Shown here piece after piece: positions 8,976 through 20,807 of a stretch of DNA of 64,000 bases; within the stretch, counting starts at the first letter, position 1; every line of letters starts with the position of its first letter. The stretch is from Azophilus sp965247035. GTDB taxonomy: Bacteria; Pseudomonadota; Gammaproteobacteria; Pseudomonadales; Azotimanducaceae. The notes below the pieces were generated by a model. The model saw only the letters and a program-made list of their open reading frames with translations, had not been told where the DNA came from and did no database searches. The position numbers and the translations under genes were made by a program. The DNA lies in NCBI GenBank assembly GCA_965247035.1, contig CBDFGJ010000003.1, positions 1,426,001 through 1,490,000 of the forward strand. The letters run 5' to 3'.

Positions 8976-10193
8976 CTAAGACCTGTATTCCGCATTGATG
9001 CGCACGTATTCATAGGACAGGTCGCTGGTCAAAACGGTTTCCTCGCATTGGCCCCGGCCAAGGTTCACCTGGATGGTGAACTCACTTTGGGCCATGATCG
9101 TCGCGCAGGTTGATTCGTCGTACTGCTTGGCCACCAAGCCCTTGTTTGCCACCGGTGCTTCATCAAGCGTCAAGGACACGCGTGCTGGGTCAAGATCGAG
9201 GATTCCGGCTCGCCCGATGGCCATGCAGAACCGTCCCCAATTGGGGTCGCCGGCAAAGATCGCCGTCTTCACCAAGGGCGATTCCGCCAAGCTGTAGGCC
9301 ACCTTGAGGCATTCCGCGGCGGTGCCGCCCCCGGCAACTTGGATGGTGACGAACTTGGTTGCTCCTTCGGCATCGCGCACGATGCGTTCGGCCAGTTGGG
9401 TGGCCACAAGATTCAAGCTGTTTTGCAGGGCTTCAAGGCCCGCGCCCGGCCCGTTGATTTGCGCGTGGCTCGCCATGCCGGTGGCGCAAACCGTGAAGGC
9501 GTCGTTGGTGGATGTGTCGCCATCGACCGTGATGCGGTTGAAGGAGCGCTCGGCGGCGGCTGAGACCAGCGCTTTCAGCGTTGGTTGAGCCACTTTGGCG
9601 TCGGTGCAAACAAAGGCGAGCACCGTCGCCATGTTCGGCTTTATCATGCCCGCGCCCTTGGCGATGCCAGTGAGGGTGATCGGCACGCCGGCCACAAGGG
9701 CTTGCTCGCTAACCGCTTTTGGGCCGGTGTCCGTGGTCATAATGGCCCGCGCCGCTCGAACCCAGCCAGCCGCTCTGAGGTCGGCCACGGCTTCCTGAAT
9801 AGCGCCTTTCATGGCGACCACCGGCAGCCTTTCGCCGATGACGCCGGTGGAGAAGGGCAGCACTTCTTCAGTCGCCAAGCCGTGGCACTGTGCGGCATAG
9901 CGGCAAAGGGCCAAGGCGTCGCCAACGCCAGCTTGGCCGGTGGCGGCGTTGGCGTTGCCACTATTGATCAGCAGCATCCTCGGCGCACCGGTTTGAAGGC
10001 GCTGTTCGGCCAACTGCACTGGCGGCGCTCGAAAGCGATTCTGCGTGAACACGCCCGCCACCCGCGAACCCTTGGCCAGCTCGATAATTGCCAAGTCATC
10101 CCGCCCCGGCTGCTTGATGCCGGCGCGGGCCACGCCCAGCCGCACGCCGGGCACTGGCGCCAAGTCCTGCAAAGGGGGTAGGTTGACGGCCAT
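8976..10193 (-). CDS. argJ: Bifunctional ornithine acetyltransferase / N-acetylglutamate synthase
   Basis: A 405-residue enzyme of arginine synthesis that transfers the acetyl group from N-acetylornithine to glutamate and may also acetylate glutamate with acetyl-CoA. The precursor cuts itself before the threonine of the conserved motif, seen here as KGAGMIKPNMATVLAF, giving alpha and beta chains with Thr as nucleophile. The C-terminus (SYEYVRINAEYRS) is typical. It lies 23 bases downstream of secA on the same strand, the usual neighbour in gammaproteobacteria, and may be co-transcribed with it. Confidence 0.96.
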   Translation of the reverse strand: MAVNLPPLQDLAPVPGVRLGVARAGIKQPGRDDLAIIELAKGSRVAGVFTQNRFRAPPVQLAEQRLQTGAPRMLLINSGNANAATGQAGVGDALALCRYAAQCHGLATEEVLPFSTGVIGERLPVVAMKGAIQEAVADLRAAGWVRAARAIMTTDTGPKAVSEQALVAGVPITLTGIAKGAGMIKPNMATVLAFVCTDAKVAQPTLKALVSAAAERSFNRITVDGDTSTNDAFTVCATGMASHAQINGPGAGLEALQNSLNLVATQLAERIVRDAEGATKFVTIQVAGGGTAAECLKVAYSLAESPLVKTAIFAGDPNWGRFCMAIGRAGILDLDPARVSLTLDEAPVANKGLVAKQYDESTCATIMAQSEFTIQVNLGRGQCEETVLTSDLSYEYVRINAEYRS

Positions 10194-10216
10194 TCAGCTG
10201 CTGGCGGTAGGCAGCT

Positions 10217-12961
<2,745 letters not shown>

Positions 12962-13030
12962 CGGTGTTTGCGGCAGGCACTGGGTGGCCTAGGAAAAAGA
13001 CCAAGTTTACTACCTTCCATGAAGCTAGTG

Positions 13031-13184
13031 TCCTGTCCCACAAGCTTCTTGCACTTCAGCGTGCCGCACGGGGTTTGCGGCAGCGTTGCGACCCTTGCCA
13101 ATCGGCCTTGATATTGGCTGCGGGCCGCGCCGTGCATTGACGCCCCGAGCAAGCTCCGAAACGTAAAAAGCTTATCGGACAGGA
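13031..13184. mobile_element. MITE-like 154-bp element with imperfect terminal inverted repeats
   Basis: The left end TCCTGTCCCACAAGCTTCTT (13031-13050) and the reverse complement of the right end (13165-13184), TCCTGTCCGATAAGCTTTTT, match at 17 of 20 positions. The interior has no coding frame of note. It lies in the 343-base gap between secA and dciA. The parent insertion sequence is not in this window and I could not see a clear target-site duplication. Confidence 0.5.
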
Positions 13185-13304
13185 TAGTTAACCTCAATAC
13201 GCCTTGGGTGCGCGTTGCAGATCCAGATTGCAGTGGTGCAGCCGGATCGCGTGCTTGTTGCCCGTCTTCTAGTACGTCCAGTAGAATGGCGTTAGGTTGC
13301 AGCT

Positions 13305-13613
13305 ATGCCTAGTGCCAAGATAAATGCCCTTCTAAGCGAGCGGCCGGGCCACCACACGCCGCTTCAGCGCTTATTGCGCCAAGCGGCGGACCAAGAGGCT
13401 TGGACCTTGGAGCTGTGCGCTGTGCTGCCGGAGAACCTGCGCTATGCCTGCCAAGCGAAGGCGGTTCGCGGCAACGCCTTGGTTGTCGTCTGTCGCGACA
13501 GCGCCGTCGCCACCCGCCTGCGCCTGCTCGCCCCAACCATCGCTGACAAACTTCGCGCTTTGCCGCATTTCAGCCACATCGACCAGCTCAGGGTCAAAGT
13601 ATCGCCTGATTGA
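13305..13613 (+). CDS. dciA: DciA-like (DUF721) protein
   Basis: A 102-residue protein with the DUF721 pattern: an N-terminal helix segment, then a central ENLRYACQAKAVRGNALVVV strand region and RLRLLAPTIADKLRAL. In bacteria without DnaC or DnaI, DciA loads the replicative helicase DnaB. The place next to secA and ftsZ, on the opposite strand, is the usual one in gammaproteobacteria and supports the call. It is shorter than many family members, which often have a longer N- or C-terminal tail. lpxC, normally between ftsZ and this gene, is absent. Confidence 0.7.
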   Translation: MPSAKINALLSERPGHHTPLQRLLRQAADQEAWTLELCAVLPENLRYACQAKAVRGNALVVVCRDSAVATRLRLLAPTIADKLRALPHFSHIDQLRVKVSPD

Positions 13614-13667
13614 GCTTTTGCGCCACCGGCGTTCGCCGCCACGGCCCAAAAGCTCCGATGGCTTGTC

Positions 13668-14957
13668 TTAGTCCGCTTGCTGGCGCAGGAACTTGGGCAT
13701 GTCCAGCCATTTAATTTCCTGTTCCGAAGATGCAGTGGATGTGCCCGTTGGTGCACGGTCGGCGCTTGGATTCACTGTGCGGCCAACGGTTCGTCTTTGG
13801 AAGGACGGGTGCTCCAAGTCCGAGTATTTTCCAGAGGGGTCTATGGAGATGGGCGGACGGCGTTCTTTAACCAATTTGAGTTGATCCCCCAAGCCGGTGG
13901 CGACGATGGTCACCTTCACTTGGTTCTCCATCTCCGGTTCCATAACCCAGCCGGAAATGAGGTTGGCCGACTTTGACGCTCGCTCCTTGACCAAGTTGGT
14001 GACTTCGTTCAACTCGTTCAGAGCCAAGGACGGCCCCGACGTGATGTTGACCAAGATGCCTCGGGCACCGTGCATATCGACGCCGTCGAGCAACGGGCAT
14101 TCGATGGCTTCCTGGGCCGCCTGCCGCGCCGCGTTTTCGCCTTCACCGTAGCCCGTGCCCATCATGGCGGAACCCATCTCGCTCATCACAGTGCAGACAT
14201 CGGCGAAGTCCACGTTGATGATGCCGGGTTTCAAGACCAAGTCCGAAATGCCCTCCACGGCACCGTGGAGCACATCGTTGCCGATAGCGAATGCCTTAAG
14301 CACCGTCAATCGCTCAGAGCTCATTTTCAGCAATTTGTCATTGGAGATGACAATTAGCGAATCGACCGCTTCCTTAAGGCGAGCCAAGCCCTGATTGGCG
14401 GCATCCTCGCGGTTCTCCGCCTCGAACGGGCGAGTGACTACAGCCACCGTCAACACGTTTTTCTCTCGCGCCAGCCGCGCCACCTCGGGTGCTGCGCCGG
14501 TGCCCGTGCCGCCGCCCATGCCAGCGGCGATGAAGACCATATGTGCGCCCTCCAGCATGGCGCTGATGCGGTCCGCGTCCTCCAGAGCGGCTTGCTGGCC
14601 GATATCCGGATTGGCGCCGGCGCCTAAGCCGCCAGTGACGGTGGTGCCGATGGCCAGCTTATTCCCCACACTCAAGTAGGACAGCGCCTGCACATCCGTG
14701 TTGATGGCTACGAACTCAACGCCTTCGAGGTTTTTATCCAGCATGTGCTGAACGGCGTTGCAGCCGCCGCCGCCCACGCCGATCACCTTGATCACAGCGG
14801 GTTGCAGGTCGTTTTGCACCACGAAATCCAGCTCGCCCGCCGTCGAAGGCGTTGCTTCGGCCTCGGCTCCATCAGGTTCGATCGATTTGTTGCGCAGGTC
14901 AGTGTCCCCTGCCATTGAGGGGGCGGTTTGGTCAGATTCATTCATGTTTGTCTCCAA
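13668..14957 (-). CDS. ftsZ: Cell division GTPase FtsZ, with N-terminal extension
   Basis: A 429-residue tubulin-like GTPase that forms the division ring. The glycine-rich GTP loop is GGGTGTG, and the T7 loop contains NVDFADV with the catalytic aspartate. The C-terminal peptide LDMPKFLRQQAD, which binds FtsA and ZipA, is intact. The core begins at AVIKVIGVGGGGCNAV, but about 50 residues precede it, against about 10-15 in Escherichia coli; they are acidic and rich in Ser/Thr/Ala. ATGs at 14957 and 14945 both lie far upstream of the core. The gene follows ftsA after one base. Confidence 0.96.
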   Translation of the reverse strand: METNMNESDQTAPSMAGDTDLRNKSIEPDGAEAEATPSTAGELDFVVQNDLQPAVIKVIGVGGGGCNAVQHMLDKNLEGVEFVAINTDVQALSYLSVGNKLAIGTTVTGGLGAGANPDIGQQAALEDADRISAMLEGAHMVFIAAGMGGGTGTGAAPEVARLAREKNVLTVAVVTRPFEAENREDAANQGLARLKEAVDSLIVISNDKLLKMSSERLTVLKAFAIGNDVLHGAVEGISDLVLKPGIINVDFADVCTVMSEMGSAMMGTGYGEGENAARQAAQEAIECPLLDGVDMHGARGILVNITSGPSLALNELNEVTNLVKERASKSANLISGWVMEPEMENQVKVTIVATGLGDQLKLVKERRPPISIDPSGKYSDLEHPSFQRRTVGRTVNPSADRAPTGTSTASSEQEIKWLDMPKFLRQQAD

Positions 14958-14958
14958 A

Positions 14959-16203
14959 TTACAGGTTGCTGCTAAGCCATCTTTTTATTTTTTTTCGCCA
15001 ACCGCCCGGTTCTGGCTGACGGTTGCTTGCCTCCTGTTCTTGCTGCTTCCCATGTAGCATCAGGCCCACCCCGGTTGCGTGAATCGGGTTGTGCACAATT
15101 TCTTTGATTCCGGACACATTCCTAGGCGCGCCCAAGGTGACCGGTAGCTGGAATACTTCCTCGGCGAGGCCGACCGCTCCCTCCATCTTGGCGGCACCGC
15201 CGGTGAGCACGATGCCGGAGGGGATCAACTGAGCGAATCCGCTGCGCTCAAGCTCTGTGTGAATCAGCCCAAAAAGCTCCTCGTATCGGGCTTCCGCCAC
15301 CCGCGCCAGAATCTGTCGAGAAAGATCCCTCGGCGGCTTCTCACCGGCGCCCGGCACCTTGATCATTTCGTCTGATCGAGCGAGCTGGGGCAGGGCGCAA
15401 GCGTATTTGATCTTGATGTCCTCGGCGTTTTTGGTCGGCGTGCGCAGCGCTACAGCGATGTCATTGGTCAATTGATCGCCGGCGATGGGGATGACCGCGG
15501 TATGGCGAACGGCGCCTTTGGTGAACACGATAATGTCTGAAGTGCCGCCGCCGATATCCACCAAGCACACGCCGAGTTCGCGCTCGTCATCGGAGAGCAC
15601 GGAGTGGCCTGACGCCAATTGCTCCAGTACGACCTTCTTGACGGTGAGCCCGCAGCGTTCAATGCACTTTTCAATGTTCTGCAAGGCGTTGGCGGCGCAA
15701 CTGACTAAGTGAACCTTCACCTCAAGGCGCACGCCGGACATGCCCAATGGGTCGTGCACGCCATCCTGACGGTCGATGATGAATTCCTGGGGCAACACAT
15801 GCAGGATGGTTTGGTCTGCCGGAATGGCCATGGCCTGGGCCGCCTCGATGACCCGGTCGATGTCTTGCTGCAACACTTCTCGGTCGGGCACCGCCACCAC
15901 GCCATGGGAGTTGGTGCTCGTCATATGGCTGCCGGCGATGCCGGCGTACACCGAGTCGACGCTGCAACCGGCCATCAATTCCGCTTCCTCCACCGCGCGT
16001 TCGATGGACTGGGTGGTGGACTCAATGTTGACCACCACGCCTTTGCGCATGCCGTGGGAGGGATGGGTGCCGATGCCCTTGATCTCCAGTTCGTTGTCAA
16101 GGGTCACTTCACCGATGATGGCCGCCACCTTGCTGGTGCCGATGTCGAGGCCGACGATTAGGCTCCCGGCCTCGTTGTCCGATGCGTTGTTCTTGCTTGG
16201 CAT
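14959..16203 (-). CDS. ftsA: Cell division protein FtsA
   Basis: A 414-residue actin-like ATPase that tethers FtsZ to the membrane and recruits the later division proteins. The phosphate loop is seen in IVGLDIGTSKVAAIIGE and in LVDIGGGTSDIIVF, and the SHS2/1C domain lies between them. The C-terminus ends in a basic amphipathic helix (GWRKKIKRWLSSNL), the membrane-targeting sequence. It lies 15 bases after ftsQ and one base before ftsZ. Confidence 0.96.
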   Translation of the reverse strand: MPSKNNASDNEAGSLIVGLDIGTSKVAAIIGEVTLDNELEIKGIGTHPSHGMRKGVVVNIESTTQSIERAVEEAELMAGCSVDSVYAGIAGSHMTSTNSHGVVAVPDREVLQQDIDRVIEAAQAMAIPADQTILHVLPQEFIIDRQDGVHDPLGMSGVRLEVKVHLVSCAANALQNIEKCIERCGLTVKKVVLEQLASGHSVLSDDERELGVCLVDIGGGTSDIIVFTKGAVRHTAVIPIAGDQLTNDIAVALRTPTKNAEDIKIKYACALPQLARSDEMIKVPGAGEKPPRDLSRQILARVAEARYEELFGLIHTELERSGFAQLIPSGIVLTGGAAKMEGAVGLAEEVFQLPVTLGAPRNVSGIKEIVHNPIHATGVGLMLHGKQQEQEASNRQPEPGGWRKKIKRWLSSNL

Positions 16204-16218
16204 CCTCGAACGCTCCGC

Positions 16219-16917
16219 TTATCCTTCGGCCAGCAGGCCGAAATTGGACTTGTCTTGCCAGCGAATGGCGACGCCGTGGCTGTAGCGCAGGTCCACGTAG
16301 CGCACCGCTTCATCGCTGGTTAGCGATAGCTGGCGGTGAACGGCTAAGAGGCGGTGCATGCGGTCATGCAGCAGTTTGGCCCCTAGGGTGGCTTGAGCTC
16401 CGTTCGCCAGCTTCACACGCCACTCGCTGAGCGCATTCTGCGTTAGCTCGGCGATGGCCAGCCCTTCCTCGTCGGCGATGCGCTGAAGATGCCGATAGGT
16501 CTCAAGAGCTTCCTTCGGGTTGGCGATCGCGCATTCAAAATAAGGTGTGGAGACCGGGTTGTCCGGGGCCTTGACCAATTTTCCGGTGCCCGACAAATAG
16601 CCTTCATCGGACCATTGCGCAACTAGGGTTTCGCGCTCCACCGACACGGAAATGGTGTGCGGCCAGATTCGGCGAATGCTCACCCGCCGCGGCCAGGAAA
16701 GCGCCAACACCTGTTTGCGCAGCGCATTGAGATCGGTTGAAAGCAGGCGTCCCGGAGGGGTTTCGGATATGAGCTGATGTACTTCGGCGGCTTCACCCGG
16801 GGTCAATTCACCGGACACATCAACCATGCGCACGGGCTGATCGAGCAGGAGGTAAAACCACAGGCCAATGGCGGCTAAGCCGAGGCCGGCCAATGATGTG
16901 AACAGCTTACGCAGCAT
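16219..16917 (-). CDS. ftsQ: Cell division protein FtsQ
   Basis: A 232-residue bitopic inner-membrane protein with one N-terminal transmembrane helix (LAGLGLAAIGLWFYLLL), a POTRA domain starting at VRMVDVSGELTPGEA with the WPRRVSIRRIWPHTISVSV strand pair, and a beta domain that binds FtsB and FtsL. It overlaps the end of murC by 11 bases. In most gammaproteobacteria murB and ddl separate murC from ftsQ; here neither is present. It is a little shorter than the Escherichia coli protein (276). Confidence 0.92.
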   Translation of the reverse strand: MLRKLFTSLAGLGLAAIGLWFYLLLDQPVRMVDVSGELTPGEAAEVHQLISETPPGRLLSTDLNALRKQVLALSWPRRVSIRRIWPHTISVSVERETLVAQWSDEGYLSGTGKLVKAPDNPVSTPYFECAIANPKEALETYRHLQRIADEEGLAIAELTQNALSEWRVKLANGAQATLGAKLLHDRMHRLLAVHRQLSLTSDEAVRYVDLRYSHGVAIRWQDKSNFGLLAEG

Positions 16918-18355
16918 GGATGTCTTCCAAGGCGGTACCGCGTAGGAGCTTTGAGATTTCGCTGATGTCGCCGGCTCCTTGCACTAACAGCACATCGTCG
17001 TTCTGGACGATGGTTTGCAACAACGCGAAGGCTTCTTCCAAGTTGCTGGCGAAAACCGGTTGCAGTGCGCCTAGGTTGCGGATGCCCTGGCACAGTGCGC
17101 GACCATCGGCACCGGCGATGGGCGCTTCGCCGGCGGAATAGACTTCTAACAGGATCAGCCGATCCACTTTGGACAGGACGCGGGCGAAATCATCGTACAG
17201 ATCCCTAGTGCGGCTGAAGCGATGTGGCTGGTAGATCATCAACAGGCGCCGTTCGCGCCAGATGGCTCGGGCGGTGCGCAGCACGGCCTCGATTTCGGTG
17301 GGGTGGTGACCGTAGTCATCAACAAGGGTGACGAGGGCCTTGCCCACCTGAACGTTGCCGAAAATCTGCAGCCGGCGGTCCACGCCGGCGAAGTTCGCCA
17401 GTCCCTGCTTAATGGCTTCGTCGCTGATGCCTTCATCGGTGGCCACGGCTATTGCAGCTAGCGCGTTCTGCACGTTGTGGCGGCCCGGTGTAGTCAAAAT
17501 GATGTCAAGCGGCGCATGCCCTGCCGGGCGGTGGGCGCAAAAGCGCCAGCGCCGACCCTCAGTTTCCAGGTCGGTGACCCGGTAGTCGGCGTCGGTGGCG
17601 AAGCCGTAGGTGAGCATGGGTCTTGACAGCTTGGGCAGCAACCCGCGCACGACCGGATCATCCACGCATAGGACCGCGGTGCCATAGAAAGGCAGGCGAT
17701 GGACGAATTCGACGAAGGTCTCCTGCAGGCGGTTGAAGTCATGGCCGTAGGTGGACATGTGGTCCGCGCCGATGTTGGTGATCACCACCACCATGGGGTG
17801 CAAGCGCAGGAAGGAGGCATCTGATTCATCCGCCTCCACGATGATTGCCTGGCTGCTGCCAAGGTGAGCATGAGCGCCAGCGCTTTCAAGCAACCCGCCG
17901 ATGACGAAGGTGGGGTCAAGCCCCTCGGCTTGGTAAATGGCCGTCAACAGGCTGGTTGCGGTGGTTTTGCCGTGGGTGCCGGCGATGGCGATGCCGTGTC
18001 TGTAGCGCATCAATTCGCCCAGCATCTCGGCCCGGGGCACCACCGGAATGCGTCTCTCATGAGCGCCGCTGATTTCGGGATTGCCTGCGCCAATGGCGCT
18101 CGACTGCACAACCACATCAGCGTTGGTGACGTTTGCGGCGGCGTGGTCTTGGTAAACTTTGGCGCCCAAGGCGGTCAACCTGTCTATGGTGGCGGAGTGA
18201 ACCAGGTCCGAGCCGGAGACTTCGTAGCCTTGGTTCAGCAGCACCTCTGCAATTCCAGACATGCCGGCGCCGCCAATGCCGACCAAGTGAATGCGCCGGA
18301 TGCGGCCCATGCCGGGTACGGCGTTGGGGGTCCCTTGGCTCAAACCATCGTTCAT
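16907..18355 (-). CDS. murC: UDP-N-acetylmuramate--L-alanine ligase MurC
   Basis: A 482-residue cytoplasmic Mur ligase that adds L-alanine to UDP-MurNAc. The N-terminal domain carries HLVGIGGAGMSGIAEVL, the ATP loop is AGTHGKTTATS, and the central domain has EADESDASFL; the C-terminal domain includes VDDYGHHPTEI, which is MurC-specific. Its start overlaps the ftsW stop by four bases (ATGA type) and its end overlaps ftsQ by 11. murG, expected between ftsW and murC, is missing. Confidence 0.96.
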   Translation of the reverse strand: MNDGLSQGTPNAVPGMGRIRRIHLVGIGGAGMSGIAEVLLNQGYEVSGSDLVHSATIDRLTALGAKVYQDHAAANVTNADVVVQSSAIGAGNPEISGAHERRIPVVPRAEMLGELMRYRHGIAIAGTHGKTTATSLLTAIYQAEGLDPTFVIGGLLESAGAHAHLGSSQAIIVEADESDASFLRLHPMVVVITNIGADHMSTYGHDFNRLQETFVEFVHRLPFYGTAVLCVDDPVVRGLLPKLSRPMLTYGFATDADYRVTDLETEGRRWRFCAHRPAGHAPLDIILTTPGRHNVQNALAAIAVATDEGISDEAIKQGLANFAGVDRRLQIFGNVQVGKALVTLVDDYGHHPTEIEAVLRTARAIWRERRLLMIYQPHRFSRTRDLYDDFARVLSKVDRLILLEVYSAGEAPIAGADGRALCQGIRNLGALQPVFASNLEEAFALLQTIVQNDDVLLVQGAGDISEISKLLRGTALEDIHAA

Positions 18356-19470
18356 TTGCGCTCCATTTCGAGCTCGGTTCTAGCGACCAAGCCAAGGAGG
18401 GCGGTGCAGATGATGAGGCTGTTGCCGCCATAGCTGATGAACGGCAGGGTCAGCCCCTTGGTCGGCAGACTGCCGGTGGTGACGCCGATGTTGATGAGCA
18501 CTTGGAAGCCGAGCAGCAGTCCCACGCCATAGCAGAGATAGCCGCCGAACCTTTCGCCTTGGATCAAGGCTAAGCGGCCCTTACGCACAATGTGCAGAAT
18601 CAGGGCGGCGAACAACGTTAGGAGCGCGAGTGCGCCGGCCAAACCGAGTTCCTCGGCGACCACGGCGTAGATGAAGTCGTTGTGTGCGTCGGGCAAGTAC
18701 CAGAGCTTTTGAATGCCCTCGCCAAGCCCTATCCCGAATAGTTCACCCCGGCCAAAGGCGATGAGCGAATTCACCAATTGGTAGCCGCTGTTGTAGGCAT
18801 CGGCCCAAGGGTCGGTGAAGATGATTAGCCGCGGCCGAACATGGGGCAAGGCCAGAGCCAACACGGCGACCAAGGTGCCGCCCGCCAACAGCACCAGTAC
18901 GAAGTAGCGCAGACGCACCCCAGCTAGGAACAGCATGGTGCCGAGCACGCCGCCGAGGATCACCACGGTGCCCAAATCCGGTTGCAGCACCAGCAGCACG
19001 GCCAACAGGCAGAACCAGAGTATCGGACGCATGAGTGGGGACAGGGTGGTGAACCAGAATGTTGGACGCCATAGGGGTGCTTTTACTTCCCGCAAAGCCT
19101 CATCGTAGGTGGCGAGATGGCCTGCCAGATAGATGATGAAGGCAGCCTTGGCCAACTCTCCGGGCTGTAGGGTGAAGCTGCCGAGATCGATCCATCTCGT
19201 GGCCCCGTTGATTTTCATTGCGACGCCGGGAATCAGGACCACCACGCAGAACGCGATGGCCCCGACCATCGCTAGCTGATGCGTGTTGCGCCAAACCTTC
19301 AGCGGGCAAGCCAACATGGCGAAAAACGCCCCTAAGGCGATGGCTAGGTATATGCCGTGACGGGTGAAGTAGGGTGCCGGCATGCTGATGGAGGCCGAAG
19401 CCACCATGACCAAGCCGAAGCCGAGTAGTAGCAACCAACAGACCACCAGTGGAGTGTCGATACGGATCAC
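18352..19470 (-). CDS. ftsW: SEDS peptidoglycan glycosyltransferase FtsW
   Basis: A 372-residue polytopic membrane protein with about ten hydrophobic segments. It polymerises lipid II at the septum together with FtsI. Family signatures are visible: NGATRWIDLGSFTLQPGELAK, LQPDLGTVVIL, and the C-terminal GLTLPFISYGGNSL. Its start overlaps the murD stop by four bases and its stop overlaps the murC start by four. Confidence 0.95.
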   Translation of the reverse strand: MIRIDTPLVVCWLLLLGFGLVMVASASISMPAPYFTRHGIYLAIALGAFFAMLACPLKVWRNTHQLAMVGAIAFCVVVLIPGVAMKINGATRWIDLGSFTLQPGELAKAAFIIYLAGHLATYDEALREVKAPLWRPTFWFTTLSPLMRPILWFCLLAVLLVLQPDLGTVVILGGVLGTMLFLAGVRLRYFVLVLLAGGTLVAVLALALPHVRPRLIIFTDPWADAYNSGYQLVNSLIAFGRGELFGIGLGEGIQKLWYLPDAHNDFIYAVVAEELGLAGALALLTLFAALILHIVRKGRLALIQGERFGGYLCYGVGLLLGFQVLINIGVTTGSLPTKGLTLPFISYGGNSLIICTALLGLVARTELEMERK

Positions 19471-20804
19471 GGTTGCAATTCCTCAACCAAGGCGCGGAAG
19501 ACTTCGCCTCGCTCCTCAAAACTCTTGAACTGATCCAAGCTGGCGCAGGCAGGAGACAGCAGCACCGTATCGCCGGGCCGGGCGACTTTGGCGGCTTGGT
19601 GCACGGCCTCGGCCATGCAGCTGGCGGGTGCTACCGGCACCCGGCCGTTGGTGGCCTTGGCGATGGCCGCGCCATCCCGCCCCACAGTGATTAGACCGCG
19701 GGCGCACTTGGCGATGGCGTCGCCAAGAAGATCGAAATTTGCGTCCTTGCCCTCGCCGCCGGCGATGAGCACAGTCGACTTGGGGTGCCCCGGCAAGCTT
19801 TGCAGGGCAGCCAGGGTTGCACCCGGATTGGTGGCCTTGGAGTCGTTGACGTAGGTGACTCGGTCAATAACAGCCACCACTTCGCATCGATGGGCCAAGC
19901 CGCGGTAGCTGCCAATGGCCTCGGCAATGGCCTTTAGGCCGGTTCGGTTTTTTCGTTGCTGGTAGATCAGTGCCATGGCGGCTAGGGCGTTGGTTTCGTT
20001 GTGGGCGCCGAAGACGGGCAGTTCGCCGGTTTCCAATACGCTTTCATTGCCCCAAGAGAGCCAGCGTGAACCGCCAAGGACGCGCACGCCCCAATGGCCT
20101 TCGCTTGGTGCTTCTTTGCCAAAGGTGGTCAGCTTGCCCTTGGCGGCAGCGCCGGGCAGGCTGAGCGCGTCATCCCGGTTGGCGATGATGCGCAGGGCCC
20201 GGCGGTAGATGCGCTGTTTGGCCTGCACATAGCTTGCCATGTCTCCATACCGGTCCAAGTGGTCGGCGGTGATGTTCGTGATGGTGGCGGCTTCGTATGG
20301 GTAGGCTTGCATGCGCTCAAGCTGAAAGCTGGAAAGCTCAAGCACGTAGCAGTCGTGATCCGGCCGGATCAGGTCCAAGGCCGCCTTGCCGAGATTGCCG
20401 CCGACGCCCGGACAGTGGTTGAGCTTGGTGAGGATGTGGCCGACGAGGGTGGTCACCGTGCTCTTGCCGTTGGTGCCCGTGACGGCGTAGATGGGTTCGT
20501 CCACGTTGCGGCAAAACAGATCGACATCGCTTAGAACGGGCAGTTCGCGGGCGGCGATTCTCTGCGCTAGCGGGCTGTGCGGGCTCACCCCTGGGCTCAT
20601 CACCACTCGGTCGAGACCGTTCAACTCCACTTCCTTGTCCGGGCCGACTCGATAATCGACCTCCGGGTGTTCAGCCATTGCTGCGGCTAAGCCGGGGGGC
20701 TGCTCGCGGGTGTCCGCAACGCTCAGTTGATCGGTGCCCGCTAAGTGGCGCACACAGGAAAGGCCGGTGACGCCCAAGCCGACAATGAGGGTTCGTTGCG
20801 CCAT
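19467..20804 (-). CDS. murD: UDP-N-acetylmuramoylalanine--D-glutamate ligase MurD
   Basis: A 445-residue Mur ligase that adds D-glutamate. It has the N-terminal Rossmann-like TLIVGLGVTGLSCVRHLAG, the ATP loop AVTGTNGKSTVTTLVG, LELSSFQLE and the NDSKATNPGAT segment diagnostic for MurD. It sits 3 bases after mraY and overlaps ftsW by four bases, so it is part of one transcription unit. Confidence 0.96.
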   Translation of the reverse strand: MAQRTLIVGLGVTGLSCVRHLAGTDQLSVADTREQPPGLAAAMAEHPEVDYRVGPDKEVELNGLDRVVMSPGVSPHSPLAQRIAARELPVLSDVDLFCRNVDEPIYAVTGTNGKSTVTTLVGHILTKLNHCPGVGGNLGKAALDLIRPDHDCYVLELSSFQLERMQAYPYEAATITNITADHLDRYGDMASYVQAKQRIYRRALRIIANRDDALSLPGAAAKGKLTTFGKEAPSEGHWGVRVLGGSRWLSWGNESVLETGELPVFGAHNETNALAAMALIYQQRKNRTGLKAIAEAIGSYRGLAHRCEVVAVIDRVTYVNDSKATNPGATLAALQSLPGHPKSTVLIAGGEGKDANFDLLGDAIAKCARGLITVGRDGAAIAKATNGRVPVAPASCMAEAVHQAAKVARPGDTVLLSPACASLDQFKSFEERGEVFRALVEELQP

Positions 20805-20807
20805 CCT

